Below, piece by piece: positions 8,561 through 17,751 of a stretch of 64,000 bases of DNA. The number at the start of each line of letters is the position of its first letter. Within the stretch, counting starts at the first letter, position 1. Source of the DNA: JANSWY01 sp965243755 (GTDB lineage: Bacteria > Bacteroidota > Bacteroidia > Cytophagales > Cyclobacteriaceae). The translations under genes and the position numbers were made by a program. The notes under the pieces were generated by a model that was not told where the DNA came from, ran no database searches, and was given only the letters and a program-made list of their open reading frames with translations. The stretch lies in contig CBDEVW010000003.1 in assembly GCA_965243755.1 (NCBI GenBank), forward strand, positions 1,240,001 to 1,304,000, written 5' to 3'.

Positions 8561-10135
8561 CTAATCCACATTATCGTGTAGAAATTTATTGTTTCCGATG
8601 ATATGATTATCGTCGTTCAGGTTATACTTACTGATGTTCCTTTCAGCAGAATGAGGAACCTTTTTTAACTCCACTTTTTTCCGCAAGTATGCGGGAACGT
8701 CAAGTTTTTCCTTAAAATCCTCTGAGTCCATGGATTCATTCTTCTTAAGGCCTTTTAGCTTTTCTACCCGCTGACGGGCCTGCTCCATCAATAATATCTT
8801 CTTGGAGGGAGGGTGAGCCATGCCATCAAGTTCTTCAAGCAGCGCATCTTCCTCTTCACTATCATCCACCACATCGTACTCATCAATCAGGTCTTCAGTG
8901 AAATCGAATGAAAAGTCATCGTTTTCTTCTTTTTCCGGTTTCTTCGGAATAAAATCAAAACTGTACGACTCTTCCTCTTCCAACGAATCTTCATCATCCA
9001 GGAAGTTTGTCTTTTTAGGTGGCTCCTGTTTGTTTTCTATGAACAAAGGAATCTGTTTATTGGACTCCAGGTCAAAGACCTTTCTTTCTTCCTGCTCAGG
9101 CTCTTGCTGCGGTTGCGCTTTAGGCTTTACTTCCTCAGGTAGTTGCAGCTCATCACCTTCTGCGTGATCAAACCCTGTCGCAATAACAGTCACTCTGATA
9201 CTGTCGCCTAATTCCTGATCTACACCGTGACCAAAGATCACCTCAGCTTCATCACCGGCAAATTCCTGCATAAAGTCAGTGATGTCTGTCAACTCATCCA
9301 TCTGAAGCTCTGCTTCTTCTCCAGAAATGATTGACAATAATATTTTCTGAGCACCATTAATATTTTGGTTGTTTAGAAGCGGCGAATTGATGGCCTCTTC
9401 AGCAGCTCTTTTGGCTCTACTCTCCCCAGAAGTTTTTGCAGATCCCATGACTGCAGCGCCAGAATCTTTCATCACCGTTTTTACATCCTCAAAGTCAACA
9501 TTGACATATCCAGGAACGGTAATGATCTCAGCAATGCCTTTAGCTGCTGTGGTTAATACATTGTCTGCCTCGGCAAACGCATCACTTATCGACAGGTTAC
9601 CAAATATTATTCTCAGTTTATCATTAAGGATGACCAGTACGGTATCGCAGCTACTTTTCAGCGCCCTTACCCCTGCTTCTGCCTGAGCCATCTTCTTTTT
9701 GCCTTCAAAAGCAAATGGAACAGTCACAATCCCTACGGTCAGGATATCCAGTTCCTTTGCCACCTGAGCAATGACAGGTGCAGCACCAGTACCGGTACCA
9801 CCTCCCATACCAGCCGTAACAAACACCATTTTGGTGCCATCACTGAGCATGTCTCTTATTTCTTCTTTACTTTCCAATGCAGCCTGGCGGCCTTTTTCCG
9901 GGTTTGCTCCAGCCCCCAGACCACTGGTCAGGTTGATCCCAATTTGAAGTTTGTTGGGAACCGGGCTGCTCAAAAGCGCCTGACTATCGGTGTTACAAAC
10001 TACAAACTCAACATCCTTAATGCCAAGATTGTACATGTGATTGACAGCATTGCTGCCACCACCACCCACTCCTATCACCTTGATGATGGATTTGTGGTGG
10101 GTAGGTAAATCAAATTGATACATATTTTCTGTCAT
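8561..10135 (-). CDS. ftsZ: FtsZ, tubulin-like cell division GTPase
   Basis: A 524-residue FtsZ. The GTPase core shows VGGGGSNA (residues 23-30) and the tubulin signature GGGTGTG (111-117), with SGLGAGANP near 71-79. After about residue 320 comes a long acidic linker with runs of E and D, ending in the conserved C-terminal peptide VPAYLRKKVEL that binds FtsA and other partners. The linker makes it longer than E. coli FtsZ but normal for Bacteroidota. The ATG at 10135 is preferred. An ATG 14 codons upstream would encode the flanking heptad repeat, not a conserved N-terminus. It is the last gene of the dcw cluster, separated from ftsA by a four-helix-bundle gene cassette. Confidence 0.97.
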   Translation of the reverse strand: MTENMYQFDLPTHHKSIIKVIGVGGGGSNAVNHMYNLGIKDVEFVVCNTDSQALLSSPVPNKLQIGINLTSGLGAGANPEKGRQAALESKEEIRDMLSDGTKMVFVTAGMGGGTGTGAAPVIAQVAKELDILTVGIVTVPFAFEGKKKMAQAEAGVRALKSSCDTVLVILNDKLRIIFGNLSISDAFAEADNVLTTAAKGIAEIITVPGYVNVDFEDVKTVMKDSGAAVMGSAKTSGESRAKRAAEEAINSPLLNNQNINGAQKILLSIISGEEAELQMDELTDITDFMQEFAGDEAEVIFGHGVDQELGDSIRVTVIATGFDHAEGDELQLPEEVKPKAQPQQEPEQEERKVFDLESNKQIPLFIENKQEPPKKTNFLDDEDSLEEEESYSFDFIPKKPEKEENDDFSFDFTEDLIDEYDVVDDSEEEDALLEELDGMAHPPSKKILLMEQARQRVEKLKGLKKNESMDSEDFKEKLDVPAYLRKKVELKKVPHSAERNISKYNLNDDNHIIGNNKFLHDNVD

Positions 10136-10149
10136 GTTTGTTTCTTTTT

Positions 10150-10184
10150 TGAGTTGGGAGTTTGAAGTTGGAAGCACGAAGTTT
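10150..10184 (+). repeat. Heptad tandem repeat, left flank of four-helix-bundle gene
   Basis: Five 7-bp units on the plus strand: TGAGTTG, GGAGTTT, GAAGTTG, GAAGCAC and GAAGTTT (consensus GRAGTTR). The 24 bases at 10151-10174 match the reverse complement of 10579-10602 at 22 of 24 positions, so the repeats are inverted around the gene at 10208-10564. Confidence 0.8.
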
Positions 10185-10207
10185 CCGTTTCAGTTCAAAC
10201 TAAACAA

Positions 10208-10564
10208 CTACTTCACTTTTTCCTTAAATGCGATCATCATATTCATAAGGTTAAATGCAATCTCATAATTGGCATTAAACTCAACCTCATTTATATAATC
10301 TCTTCTTTTGGCTTTATGCAAACAGGTTACAACCTCAGCAAGTGACCTTATGGCATAACCCATGAATCGTTTAAATTCTGCAGCTGACTGAAGAATTGCA
10401 CCTTCTGAAATGTTCAATGCAATTGAATCTACTGCTCGTCTTATCTGCTGAGACAGGCTATATACTTCAGTTGGCGGGAAATTCTCAACAACCTTGTGAA
10501 TTCGCTCACCGAACTCCATTGCTATCTGCCAAATTTTCAACCGCTCGAACTTAAACTCCATCAT
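10208..10564 (-). CDS. Four-helix-bundle protein (23S rRNA intervening sequence / S23 family)
   Basis: A 118-residue all-helical protein. It has the family pattern: FERLKIWQIAMEFGERIHKV at the N-terminus, then LSQQIRRAVDSIALNISEG, and later FKRFMGYAIRSLAEVVTCL. Members were first seen encoded in intervening sequences of 23S rRNA genes and are now known as free-standing genes scattered through bacterial chromosomes. Here it interrupts the ftsA-ftsZ pair and is bounded on both sides by inverted heptad repeats, suggesting it arrived as a cassette. Two ATG codons in a row (10564, 10561) could start it. No function is established. Confidence 0.85.
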   Translation of the reverse strand: MMEFKFERLKIWQIAMEFGERIHKVVENFPPTEVYSLSQQIRRAVDSIALNISEGAILQSAAEFKRFMGYAIRSLAEVVTCLHKAKRRDYINEVEFNANYEIAFNLMNMMIAFKEKVK

Positions 10565-10575
10565 TTTTTACATAT

Positions 10576-10617
10576 CCACTTCTAACTTCTAACTCCCAAC
10601 TCCTAACTTCCAACTTC
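10576..10617 (-). repeat. Heptad tandem repeat, right flank of four-helix-bundle gene
   Basis: Six 7-bp units on the minus strand: GAAGTTG, GAAGTTA, GGAGTTG, GGAGTTA, GAAGTTA and GAAGTGG. They fill the space between the ftsA stop codon (10618-10620) and the start of the four-helix-bundle gene. They are the inverted counterpart of the repeat at 10150-10184. Confidence 0.8.
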
Positions 10618-11922
10618 TTAATACTCTCTATCCTCTTCAAAGTCATCGATCAGCAATCCTTTGGTTTTCTCCAGAATGTTTTTGAAGAAATTAATACCCT
10701 GCTTATCTGCTCTGGTTCTGTTGGTGCCTTTGGAGTCCCTTACCTGGTTGTAGCGATCTTCCCGCTCATCCAGTGCTTTGAACCCTGACAAAACCAAACC
10801 TGCTGATGTAGCGTACATCGGACTCTTAATGTGATCTACTTTGCTCTTTCCTAGGTGCTCATTCGGATAACCGATTCTTGCATCCAGCCCTGTCATATAT
10901 TCGAACAGTTGCTTCAGGTTTTGCAATTGAGAGCCTCCTCCTGTTACCACTATCCCTGCAGCCAGCTTATTTTCAAATCCCGAAGTAATGATTTCGGTAT
11001 GAACGAGCTCAATGATCTCTTCCATCCTGGCTTCTATTATATGCGCCAGGTTCTGAATAGATATCTCCTTAGGAGGTCTGTTTCTGAGTCCCGGAATTGA
11101 AACTATTTCATTCGGGCTCGCTTCTTCAGAGATTGCGCGTCCAAATCTGGTTTTTAGCAATTCAGCCTGATGTTCCATGACCATACATCCCTGTTTGATA
11201 TCTGAAGTAATGATATTGCCTCCAAATGGGATCACCGCTGTATGTCTAATGATATTGTCATAGAAAATGGCCACATCTGTGGTACCGCCACCTATGTCCA
11301 CCAGGCAAACACCAGCCTCTTTTTCTTCTTCACTGAGAACCGCTAAACTTGATGCCAATGGCTCCAGAATCAGATTCTCAATTTCCAGTCCCGCACGACG
11401 CACACACTTATTAATATTATTAATCGCGTTGGTCTGAGCAGTTATGACATGGAAATCAGCTTCCAGTTTCACACCTGACATACCCACTGGATCTTTAATA
11501 CCATCCTCGTAATCAACAATGTAATCCTGAGGCATAACATGGATGATCTCACTTCCAGGAGGAATCACAATTCTGTACATGTCATTAGTGAGCCTGTTGA
11601 TGTCTTCAATTGTGATTTCATCGTCCAGTGAGTTTCTGGTGATCGAACCATGATGAACTGAGCTTTTGATATGCTGCCCTGCAATACCTACATTCACTAC
11701 CCTGATATCTATTCCGGATTGCTCGCTCGCCTCATTCACTGCCTTCTCAATGGCATGAACTGTTTTATCGATATTGGTGACAATTCCGCGGATCACTCCT
11801 TCGGAAACTGCCTTCCCCATTCCCAAAACTTCGAGCTTACCAAACTCATTCTTTCGGCCGACAACCGCACAAATCTTTGTTGTTCCAATATCTAGTCCTA
11901 CGATTATTTTATCTTCTTGCAT
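10618..11922 (-). CDS. ftsA: FtsA, actin-like division protein
   Basis: A 434-residue FtsA/HSP70-actin fold protein. Phosphate-1 motif IIVGLDIGTTKICAVVG is at residues 6-22, phosphate-2 motif VCLVDIGGGTTDVAIF lies in the middle, and GIVVTGGGSQL is the adenosine motif. FtsA tethers FtsZ filaments to the membrane through a C-terminal helix; here the tail FFKNILEKTKGLL is a plausible amphipathic anchor. The start is ATG at 11922, 4 bp after the ftsQ stop. It would normally be followed directly by ftsZ, but a four-helix-bundle gene lies between. Confidence 0.96.
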   Translation of the reverse strand: MQEDKIIVGLDIGTTKICAVVGRKNEFGKLEVLGMGKAVSEGVIRGIVTNIDKTVHAIEKAVNEASEQSGIDIRVVNVGIAGQHIKSSVHHGSITRNSLDDEITIEDINRLTNDMYRIVIPPGSEIIHVMPQDYIVDYEDGIKDPVGMSGVKLEADFHVITAQTNAINNINKCVRRAGLEIENLILEPLASSLAVLSEEEKEAGVCLVDIGGGTTDVAIFYDNIIRHTAVIPFGGNIITSDIKQGCMVMEHQAELLKTRFGRAISEEASPNEIVSIPGLRNRPPKEISIQNLAHIIEARMEEIIELVHTEIITSGFENKLAAGIVVTGGGSQLQNLKQLFEYMTGLDARIGYPNEHLGKSKVDHIKSPMYATSAGLVLSGFKALDEREDRYNQVRDSKGTNRTRADKQGINFFKNILEKTKGLLIDDFEEDREY

Positions 11923-11926
11923 GGCT

Positions 11927-12694
11927 CTATGGTTTTTTAGCGACGATTTGGTCCTTATACTTTAAACTTACTGTTTCGTAATAGTTCCATCCCTTAGTCG
12001 GGAGTATCTTTTTATAAAATATTTTCAACTTTTTAAATTTCTCATCAATGTCATCAATGGCTCCAAACTCCACAGTCTGTTTAGTCACCTGGGGATAAAT
12101 GGTGACCTCCATGTCTCCATCTACTGCTATCTGCGCCACCTGAGCTGACCAAAACTGATCTTTCTGAATGAATCCCAACAACTCAAATAACTTTTGCCCA
12201 TCTTCCGTAGCTGTGAGTGCTGTATCAATTACTGTCTGATTTTGCAGCTTTATCAAAGGTACCCGAGCGGTAAACTTTGGGCTCACCGGAAGAATTTTAC
12301 CTTCATCACTGATATAGTGATCTGGTCCATCAGGATTGATCACCCGGGCAATCGGTTTAGTCTGATATACCTCTACCATCAAATTGCCTTTCAGGTCCCT
12401 AAACACCTCCACATCCCTCACAAATGGATGTTGCATCACCCGGCGCTCCAGTTCTTTCAGATCCAGCTGATTCAGTTTTAGTCCTAATACATAATCGGTG
12501 TTGTCAGCATTAAGCAGGGAAACAATCTCCAGGTTGTCGATAAAATAATTGTCTTCCTGGTTCTCAATCTTCACCACCACCTCATTGATCGATCGGTTAT
12601 TTTGTTTTTTGCTGCTAAATCCAATGCTGATCATAAATAGAATCACCAGCCCTGAGATCCCCAGTATTCTTTTCATTTTAGGATTCCACACCAT
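11927..12694 (-). CDS. ftsQ: FtsQ/DivIB-type division protein
   Basis: A 255-residue bitopic protein with a short cytoplasmic tail, one membrane segment (residues about 9-25) and a periplasmic POTRA/FtsQ domain including VMQHPFVRDVEVFRDLKGNLMVEVYQTKPIARV. FtsQ links the FtsL/FtsB pair to the divisome. The identity is supported by position between murC and ftsA. The ATG at 12694 overlaps the murC end by 17 bp; an ATG at 12676, one base after the murC stop, is an equally possible start (MKRILG). Confidence 0.88.
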   Translation of the reverse strand: MVWNPKMKRILGISGLVILFMISIGFSSKKQNNRSINEVVVKIENQEDNYFIDNLEIVSLLNADNTDYVLGLKLNQLDLKELERRVMQHPFVRDVEVFRDLKGNLMVEVYQTKPIARVINPDGPDHYISDEGKILPVSPKFTARVPLIKLQNQTVIDTALTATEDGQKLFELLGFIQKDQFWSAQVAQIAVDGDMEVTIYPQVTKQTVEFGAIDDIDEKFKKLKIFYKKILPTKGWNYYETVSLKYKDQIVAKKP

Positions 12695-14078
12695 TCACCT
12701 CCTTTCTCAATTGTTCTGCCACCAATGGTACCATCTGATCAATATCACCTGCGCCTACTGTTAGTATCACCCGGGCATCACTGGAGTTCAAGTGTTCCAG
12801 CAGGTCCTCTTTTTCAACCAGACGAGCATTTTCTAATGTTACCCTGTCCAAAATCATTTGAGCCGTCACTCCTTCAATGGGCAGCTCTCTTGCAGGGTAT
12901 ATTGGCAACAGGATTAATTCATCTGTTTTGCTTAATTCCTCAGCAAACCCTTCAACAAAATCTCTTGTACGGGTAAATAAGTGAGGTTGGAATATCACTA
13001 AAACCTTTTTACCCGGAAACAGGAACCTTACTGAACGCAACAACTCCCTGATCTCACTTGGATGATGGGCATAATCATCAATAAATGTTACCCGATCATT
13101 CTTTAGAATATACTCAAACCTTCTTTTTACTCCCTTGTAGGAATAGAGCGAGGTTTTAATTTCAGCTGCCGATAATCCTTGCCACAATGCTACCGCTATA
13201 GCCGCCACTGCATTCTCCACATTGTGGTAGCCTGGTAAATGCAATGTAAGCTCCTTAATCTCTTTGCCTAAGCCTTTGAAATCGAATATGAACGCCCCAT
13301 TTCTGACTCTCAGGTTGGTGCCGATAATATCCCCTTCATCCAGACCGTAAGTGATCCTTTGTGCATCGGTTTCTACACCTGCCAGTTTATCGACTGTTTT
13401 GGCATTCAACAGAATTTTACCTTCGGGGTTAGTCTTTGTGATGTACTCACCAAAAGAGGCCTTTACCGAGGAATCATCACCGTAAATATCCAAATGATCA
13501 GGATCTACTGAAGTTACCACTGAGATATTCGGGTGCAGTCTTAGAAATGACCGATCAAACTCGTCTGCTTCGACTACCACAGGAGCGTCCTTGCCTCCCA
13601 CGATCAGGTTGCTTTCAGTATTGGTCATTATTCCGCCAACAAAAGCATTGCAACCCATTTCAGATTGATTCAACAGGTGCGCAATCATGGAAGAAGTAGT
13701 TGTTTTCCCATGAGTCCCTGCTACTCCTATGGCATACTGAGATGACGTAATCACTCCCAGTACTTCGGAGCGCTTCAGTACCTCATATCCCTGATCTATC
13801 AGGTAATTATACTCTTTATGATCCTTGGGAATAGCAGGAGTATAAATGACCAAAGTGTTCCTCTTGTCAATACCAGTTATTTCCTTCGGGATCAAAGAAA
13901 CATCATCCTCATAGTGAATGATCAAACCCTCCTCTTCCAGTTTTTGAGTCAAAGGAGTTGAAACACGGTCATAGCCTGCTACATAGCATCCGCGGTGATG
14001 AAACCACCTGCCAAGAGCCGACATTCCTATGCCTCCTATGCCAATCAGATAAACGCTATGTATGTCCTCTAATCTCAT
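12678..14078 (-). CDS. murC: MurC, UDP-N-acetylmuramate-L-alanine ligase
   Basis: A 466-residue Mur ligase. Its N-terminal dinucleotide-like domain starts with YLIGIGGIGMSALGRWF, its ATP loop is GVAGTHGKTTTSSM (near 118-131), and its substrate region includes VVEADEFDRSF. It adds the first L-alanine to UDP-MurNAc in the cytoplasm. It overlaps murG by 4 bp and ftsQ by up to 17 bp, indicating tight co-translation in the dcw cluster. Confidence 0.97.
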   Translation of the reverse strand: MRLEDIHSVYLIGIGGIGMSALGRWFHHRGCYVAGYDRVSTPLTQKLEEEGLIIHYEDDVSLIPKEITGIDKRNTLVIYTPAIPKDHKEYNYLIDQGYEVLKRSEVLGVITSSQYAIGVAGTHGKTTTSSMIAHLLNQSEMGCNAFVGGIMTNTESNLIVGGKDAPVVVEADEFDRSFLRLHPNISVVTSVDPDHLDIYGDDSSVKASFGEYITKTNPEGKILLNAKTVDKLAGVETDAQRITYGLDEGDIIGTNLRVRNGAFIFDFKGLGKEIKELTLHLPGYHNVENAVAAIAVALWQGLSAAEIKTSLYSYKGVKRRFEYILKNDRVTFIDDYAHHPSEIRELLRSVRFLFPGKKVLVIFQPHLFTRTRDFVEGFAEELSKTDELILLPIYPARELPIEGVTAQMILDRVTLENARLVEKEDLLEHLNSSDARVILTVGAGDIDQMVPLVAEQLRKEVNGVES

Positions 14079-15187
14079 TTGATCAATTCAATAATCTCGT
14101 TTGCTATGTCCTCAGCCGCATTTGGCCTGGCCAGTTTCAATATATTTTGAGATAACTCTGTTTGTTTTTCTTTATCCTTTAATAAACCCAGGCTTGCTGG
14201 AATCAGTTTTTCAACACTGTCAGCGTCTTTCACCAAAAGTGCCGCATCCTTTTCTACCAGGGCCATGGCATTTTTAGTTTGATGATCTTCAGCGACATTG
14301 GGTGAGGGTACAAAAATCACTGGCTTACCAACCAGACACAATTCCGAAACCGAAAGTGCTCCAGCTCTGGAGACTACCACATCGGCAGCAGCATAAGCCA
14401 GGTCCATTTCCTTGATGAATTCCATCAGTCTGATATTATCACCCAGTTTCCCTTCAGTTCTTTGCTTCATTTCGTCGTGATAGAACTTACCACATTGCCA
14501 AATGACCTGTATGCCTGACTCATTTAGTTCGCTCAGCCCAGCCACCATTGTTTCATTCAATGTCCTTGCTCCCAAGCTACCGCCAAGAACCAGCAATACC
14601 GGCTTATCATCTTTCAAACCAAAATGCTTCAATCCGTCAGACCGCCTGGATGTAGCTGCATCTATCCCTTTCCTTACCGGATTTCCTGTCAATACGATTT
14701 TCTCTTTTGGGAAAAACCGCTCCATTTTGTCATGCGCTACGCAGATCTTATTGACATTTCTTGCTAAGAGCTTGTTGGTAATACCGGCAAAAGAATTCTG
14801 CTCCTGTATTACAGAAGGTAGCCCTTTCTTACTAGCCGCATACAACATCGGCCCGGAAGCGTAACCACCAAATCCGACAGCAATATCCGGCTTGAATTCC
14901 TTTAAAATTTTGAATGCATTTGATACGCTCGAAATCACTTTGAATGGAAATGATAAATTCTTCAGTGACAAACTTCTCTGAAGTCCGCTGATTGGTAATC
15001 CTTTTATCGGATATCCTGCTTCTGGCACCTTTTGCATTTCCATCTTACCTTTTGCGCCTACAAACAGTATGTCCACATTGCCCAATTTATCTTTCAATTC
15101 ATTGGCAATAGCAATGGCAGGATAGATGTGACCTCCTGTGCCTCCTCCACTTACAATAATGCGATATGTTCGATCCTTCTCTGTCAC
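14075..15187 (-). CDS. murG: MurG, lipid II synthase glycosyltransferase
   Basis: A 370-residue GT28 enzyme. The first glycine-rich loop SGGGTGGHIYPA is at residues 13-24, the second GGSLGARTLNE near 205, and the UDP-GlcNAc site includes SRAGALSVSELCLVGKPVIFVP. It transfers GlcNAc to lipid I on the inner face of the membrane. The start is GTG (15187), 5 bp after the ftsW stop; no ATG fits the conserved N-terminus. Confidence 0.96.
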   Translation of the reverse strand: MTEKDRTYRIIVSGGGTGGHIYPAIAIANELKDKLGNVDILFVGAKGKMEMQKVPEAGYPIKGLPISGLQRSLSLKNLSFPFKVISSVSNAFKILKEFKPDIAVGFGGYASGPMLYAASKKGLPSVIQEQNSFAGITNKLLARNVNKICVAHDKMERFFPKEKIVLTGNPVRKGIDAATSRRSDGLKHFGLKDDKPVLLVLGGSLGARTLNETMVAGLSELNESGIQVIWQCGKFYHDEMKQRTEGKLGDNIRLMEFIKEMDLAYAAADVVVSRAGALSVSELCLVGKPVIFVPSPNVAEDHQTKNAMALVEKDAALLVKDADSVEKLIPASLGLLKDKEKQTELSQNILKLARPNAAEDIANEIIELIK

Positions 15188-15192
15188 TTCAA

Positions 15193-16350
15193 TTATGCCG
15201 CATCTGCGACCACCGTATTTTTAAATACATTTCCTTTTTCATTTCCAAACTCATCAACCTGTCCCCGGCTAACACTGATGATAATCCCTAATGCCAGACC
15301 AGTAAACAATTGTGAAGTTCCTCCCATGCTCAACAAGGGTAGTGGCAATCCGGTGATGGGACCCAATCCAACTGTTACTCCCATATTGACCATTGCCTGC
15401 AACACCAGCGCAAAGCTCAATCCTGCGGACAACAATCCACCATATGCCCTTTCACTTTCTGAAACTGCCCTCATGCCACGATAAAGCAGCGCAAGGTACA
15501 AAATCAACACACTCAAACCACCGATCAAACCATATTCTTCGAGGATAATCGCATAAATAAAATCGGAATATGACTGAGGTAAAAAGTTTCTTTGATCGCT
15601 CTTCCCAGGGCCCTTACCAAACAGTCCGCCTGTAGCTATGGCAATGTTGGCTTGCTCCGCCTGAAATGAGACTTCTCCATTAATAAATTTATCCACCCTT
15701 GAGACAGCCGTATCTGCTCTTTGCCCAACTGCCAGTGCCAAAGTTCCTGAGATGATCCCTATACCCACCAGCATGGCCAGGTATTTCACCGGTACACGAC
15801 CGATAAACAATACTAACATGCAGGTAGCAAAAAGCAGCAATGCAGAAGACACGTCAGTTAATGCGATTAAACCTGAGATCACCCCAATCCATATTAAAAT
15901 CGGGACCACAGATTTTTGAAAATCTTCAATGCTCTTTTGTTTCTTTGATAACATGCTTGCCACAGAAACTATCAATGCCAACTTTGCTAAATCAGAGGGC
16001 TGAAAAGCCTGATTGATCAACGGAATTGTAATCCATCTTGAAGCGTAGTTGATTTTATCCCCAAAACCCCAGGTGTACAACAGTAAAGGAACAGATAGCC
16101 ACAGGGCCAACCGTGATAATTTGCTGTAGTACCGGTAATCTATTCGGTGTGCTACCCACATGGCAAAAAGGCTGAGCATCACCAGTAGTGAATGCTTGAA
16201 CAGGTAATATTCTGTGTTACCTTCCATTTTTTGGTATGCCAGCGATCCCGTAGCACTGTAAACCACCAATATACTCAGGATGGAAAGTGCAAAAACCACG
16301 AACCAGATAACGGGATCTCCCTTCAAATTACGTTGTGCCCATTCTCTCAT
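15193..16350 (-). CDS. ftsW: FtsW, SEDS-family peptidoglycan glycosyltransferase
   Basis: A 385-residue polytopic protein with about ten membrane segments. Typical SEDS motifs include LVVYSATGS near the N-terminus, QPSDLAKLALIVSVA, a GEVSFQAEQANIAIATGGLFGKGPG loop with the conserved Q-A-x-A-I-A-xG-G-L pattern, and PLPLLSMGGTSQL near the C-terminus. It polymerises septal glycan with FtsI. Its start overlaps the murD stop by 4 bp. Confidence 0.95.
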   Translation of the reverse strand: MREWAQRNLKGDPVIWFVVFALSILSILVVYSATGSLAYQKMEGNTEYYLFKHSLLVMLSLFAMWVAHRIDYRYYSKLSRLALWLSVPLLLYTWGFGDKINYASRWITIPLINQAFQPSDLAKLALIVSVASMLSKKQKSIEDFQKSVVPILIWIGVISGLIALTDVSSALLLFATCMLVLFIGRVPVKYLAMLVGIGIISGTLALAVGQRADTAVSRVDKFINGEVSFQAEQANIAIATGGLFGKGPGKSDQRNFLPQSYSDFIYAIILEEYGLIGGLSVLILYLALLYRGMRAVSESERAYGGLLSAGLSFALVLQAMVNMGVTVGLGPITGLPLPLLSMGGTSQLFTGLALGIIISVSRGQVDEFGNEKGNVFKNTVVADAA

Positions 16351-17729
16351 GCGACCTGATTGTTAGTGTTACCAAATTGTTCCTTCAATTTTCTTACAGA
16401 GGCCTTGAACTGCGCCCCTCTGTCTTCATAATTCTTGAAAAGGTCAAAACTTGCACAAGCTGGGGAGAGTAAAACCACATCCCCCTCTTGTGCGACTTCA
16501 AACGCGACCTTTACTGTTTCATCAGTAGTAGTGGTTTCAGTAATGGGAATAGACAAACCCGAAAAGGAACTTATTATCCGGCTATTATCTATTCCCAAAC
16601 ACACTATCTGTTTAACCTTATCTTTAACTAACGACTTAATTTGCTCATAATCATTCCCTTTATCTGTTCCGCCTGCCACCCAAATCAGGGGTTTATTAAT
16701 TCCCTCCAGTGCGTAATACACCGCATCTACGTTAGTGGCTTTGGAATCATTGATGAAAGTCACCCCATTGACCTCTTCCACCCGCTCCAGTCGATGCTCA
16801 GCTGCTTTGAAAGTTTTCACCGCTTTCAATATCCCGGATATTGATGCCCCCACAGTAATGGCACTCAATATGGAGGCCATGGTGTTGATCATGTTATGCT
16901 TCCCGATAAGGGAAATCTCCTCGGTGGGTACTTTATATTCAGAAACAGCTTTGTTGGCAACATTGAATACCAGATGATTCTGATCCATGTAAGCTCCCTG
17001 AGCATTCTTTTCTTTGAGAGACAAGACAAACAAACTCGCCTCAATATTTCTCCTTTTTACTTCCTCCTGCACAGCGACACTATCTGCAAAATAGATGAAG
17101 CATTCCTTTGCACTCTGATTTTGAGTGATCTTAAACTTGGAGTTGACATACTTTTGAAAACTGCCTTCATATCGGTCCAGGTGATCCGGAGTGATATTTA
17201 ATAATACAGCAATATCTGCCTTAAAATCAATGATACCATCCAGTTGAAAGCTACTGACTTCCAACACGATGTAGTCATAGGGATCTTCAATGACCATGGC
17301 AGCAAAACTGTTTCCTATGTTTCCTCCCAATCCCACATTCAATCCTGACTCTTTCAACAAATGATAGGTCAGCATGGCTGTTGTGGTTTTGCCATTGGTC
17401 CCGGTTATGGCAATGATCCTGGCTTTAGTATACCTGTACGCATATTCAATCTCGGAAATTACCGGGATACCTTTTTCATTAGCTGCCTTCACTAATGGCG
17501 CGGTATCAGGAATTCCGGGGCTTTTGATGATCAGGTCACTATTTAATATTTTATCAAAAGTATGTTCTCCTTCTTCAAACTCAATCTCATTCTCTTCCAG
17601 CACCTGACGGTATTTTTCCTTGATGCTACCAGCATCTGAGAGAAAGACCTGCTGCCCTTTGGCTTTTGCCAAAAGTGCGGCTCCTGTTCCGCTTTCTCCT
17701 GCACCAAGTATGGATACCGTTTTATTCAC
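16347..17729 (-). CDS. murD: MurD, UDP-N-acetylmuramoyl-L-alanine:D-glutamate ligase
   Basis: A 460-residue Mur ligase with the N-terminal GAGESGTGAALLAK motif, the ATP loop IAITGTNGKTTTAML (near 110-124), and C-terminal VAGGTDKGNDY followed by LSPACASFDLF, which are MurD features. It adds D-Glu in the cytoplasm. The start codon is GTG at 17729. It overlaps ftsW and follows the small unknown gene at 17752 by 22 bp. Confidence 0.96.
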   Translation of the reverse strand: MNKTVSILGAGESGTGAALLAKAKGQQVFLSDAGSIKEKYRQVLEENEIEFEEGEHTFDKILNSDLIIKSPGIPDTAPLVKAANEKGIPVISEIEYAYRYTKARIIAITGTNGKTTTAMLTYHLLKESGLNVGLGGNIGNSFAAMVIEDPYDYIVLEVSSFQLDGIIDFKADIAVLLNITPDHLDRYEGSFQKYVNSKFKITQNQSAKECFIYFADSVAVQEEVKRRNIEASLFVLSLKEKNAQGAYMDQNHLVFNVANKAVSEYKVPTEEISLIGKHNMINTMASILSAITVGASISGILKAVKTFKAAEHRLERVEEVNGVTFINDSKATNVDAVYYALEGINKPLIWVAGGTDKGNDYEQIKSLVKDKVKQIVCLGIDNSRIISSFSGLSIPITETTTTDETVKVAFEVAQEGDVVLLSPACASFDLFKNYEDRGAQFKASVRKLKEQFGNTNNQVA

Positions 17730-17751
17730 TTGTTGTTCCTTCTAAGGGTTA

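Noticed and set aside
8820..9167. Serine-rich plus-strand frame
   Set aside because: It is the antisense of the acidic linker of ftsZ, where Glu codons read as Ser/Phe on the other strand.
10136..10177. N-terminal extension of FtsZ starting at 10177
   Set aside because: Encoded by the heptad repeat, not by conserved FtsZ sequence; ATG 10135 fits the family.
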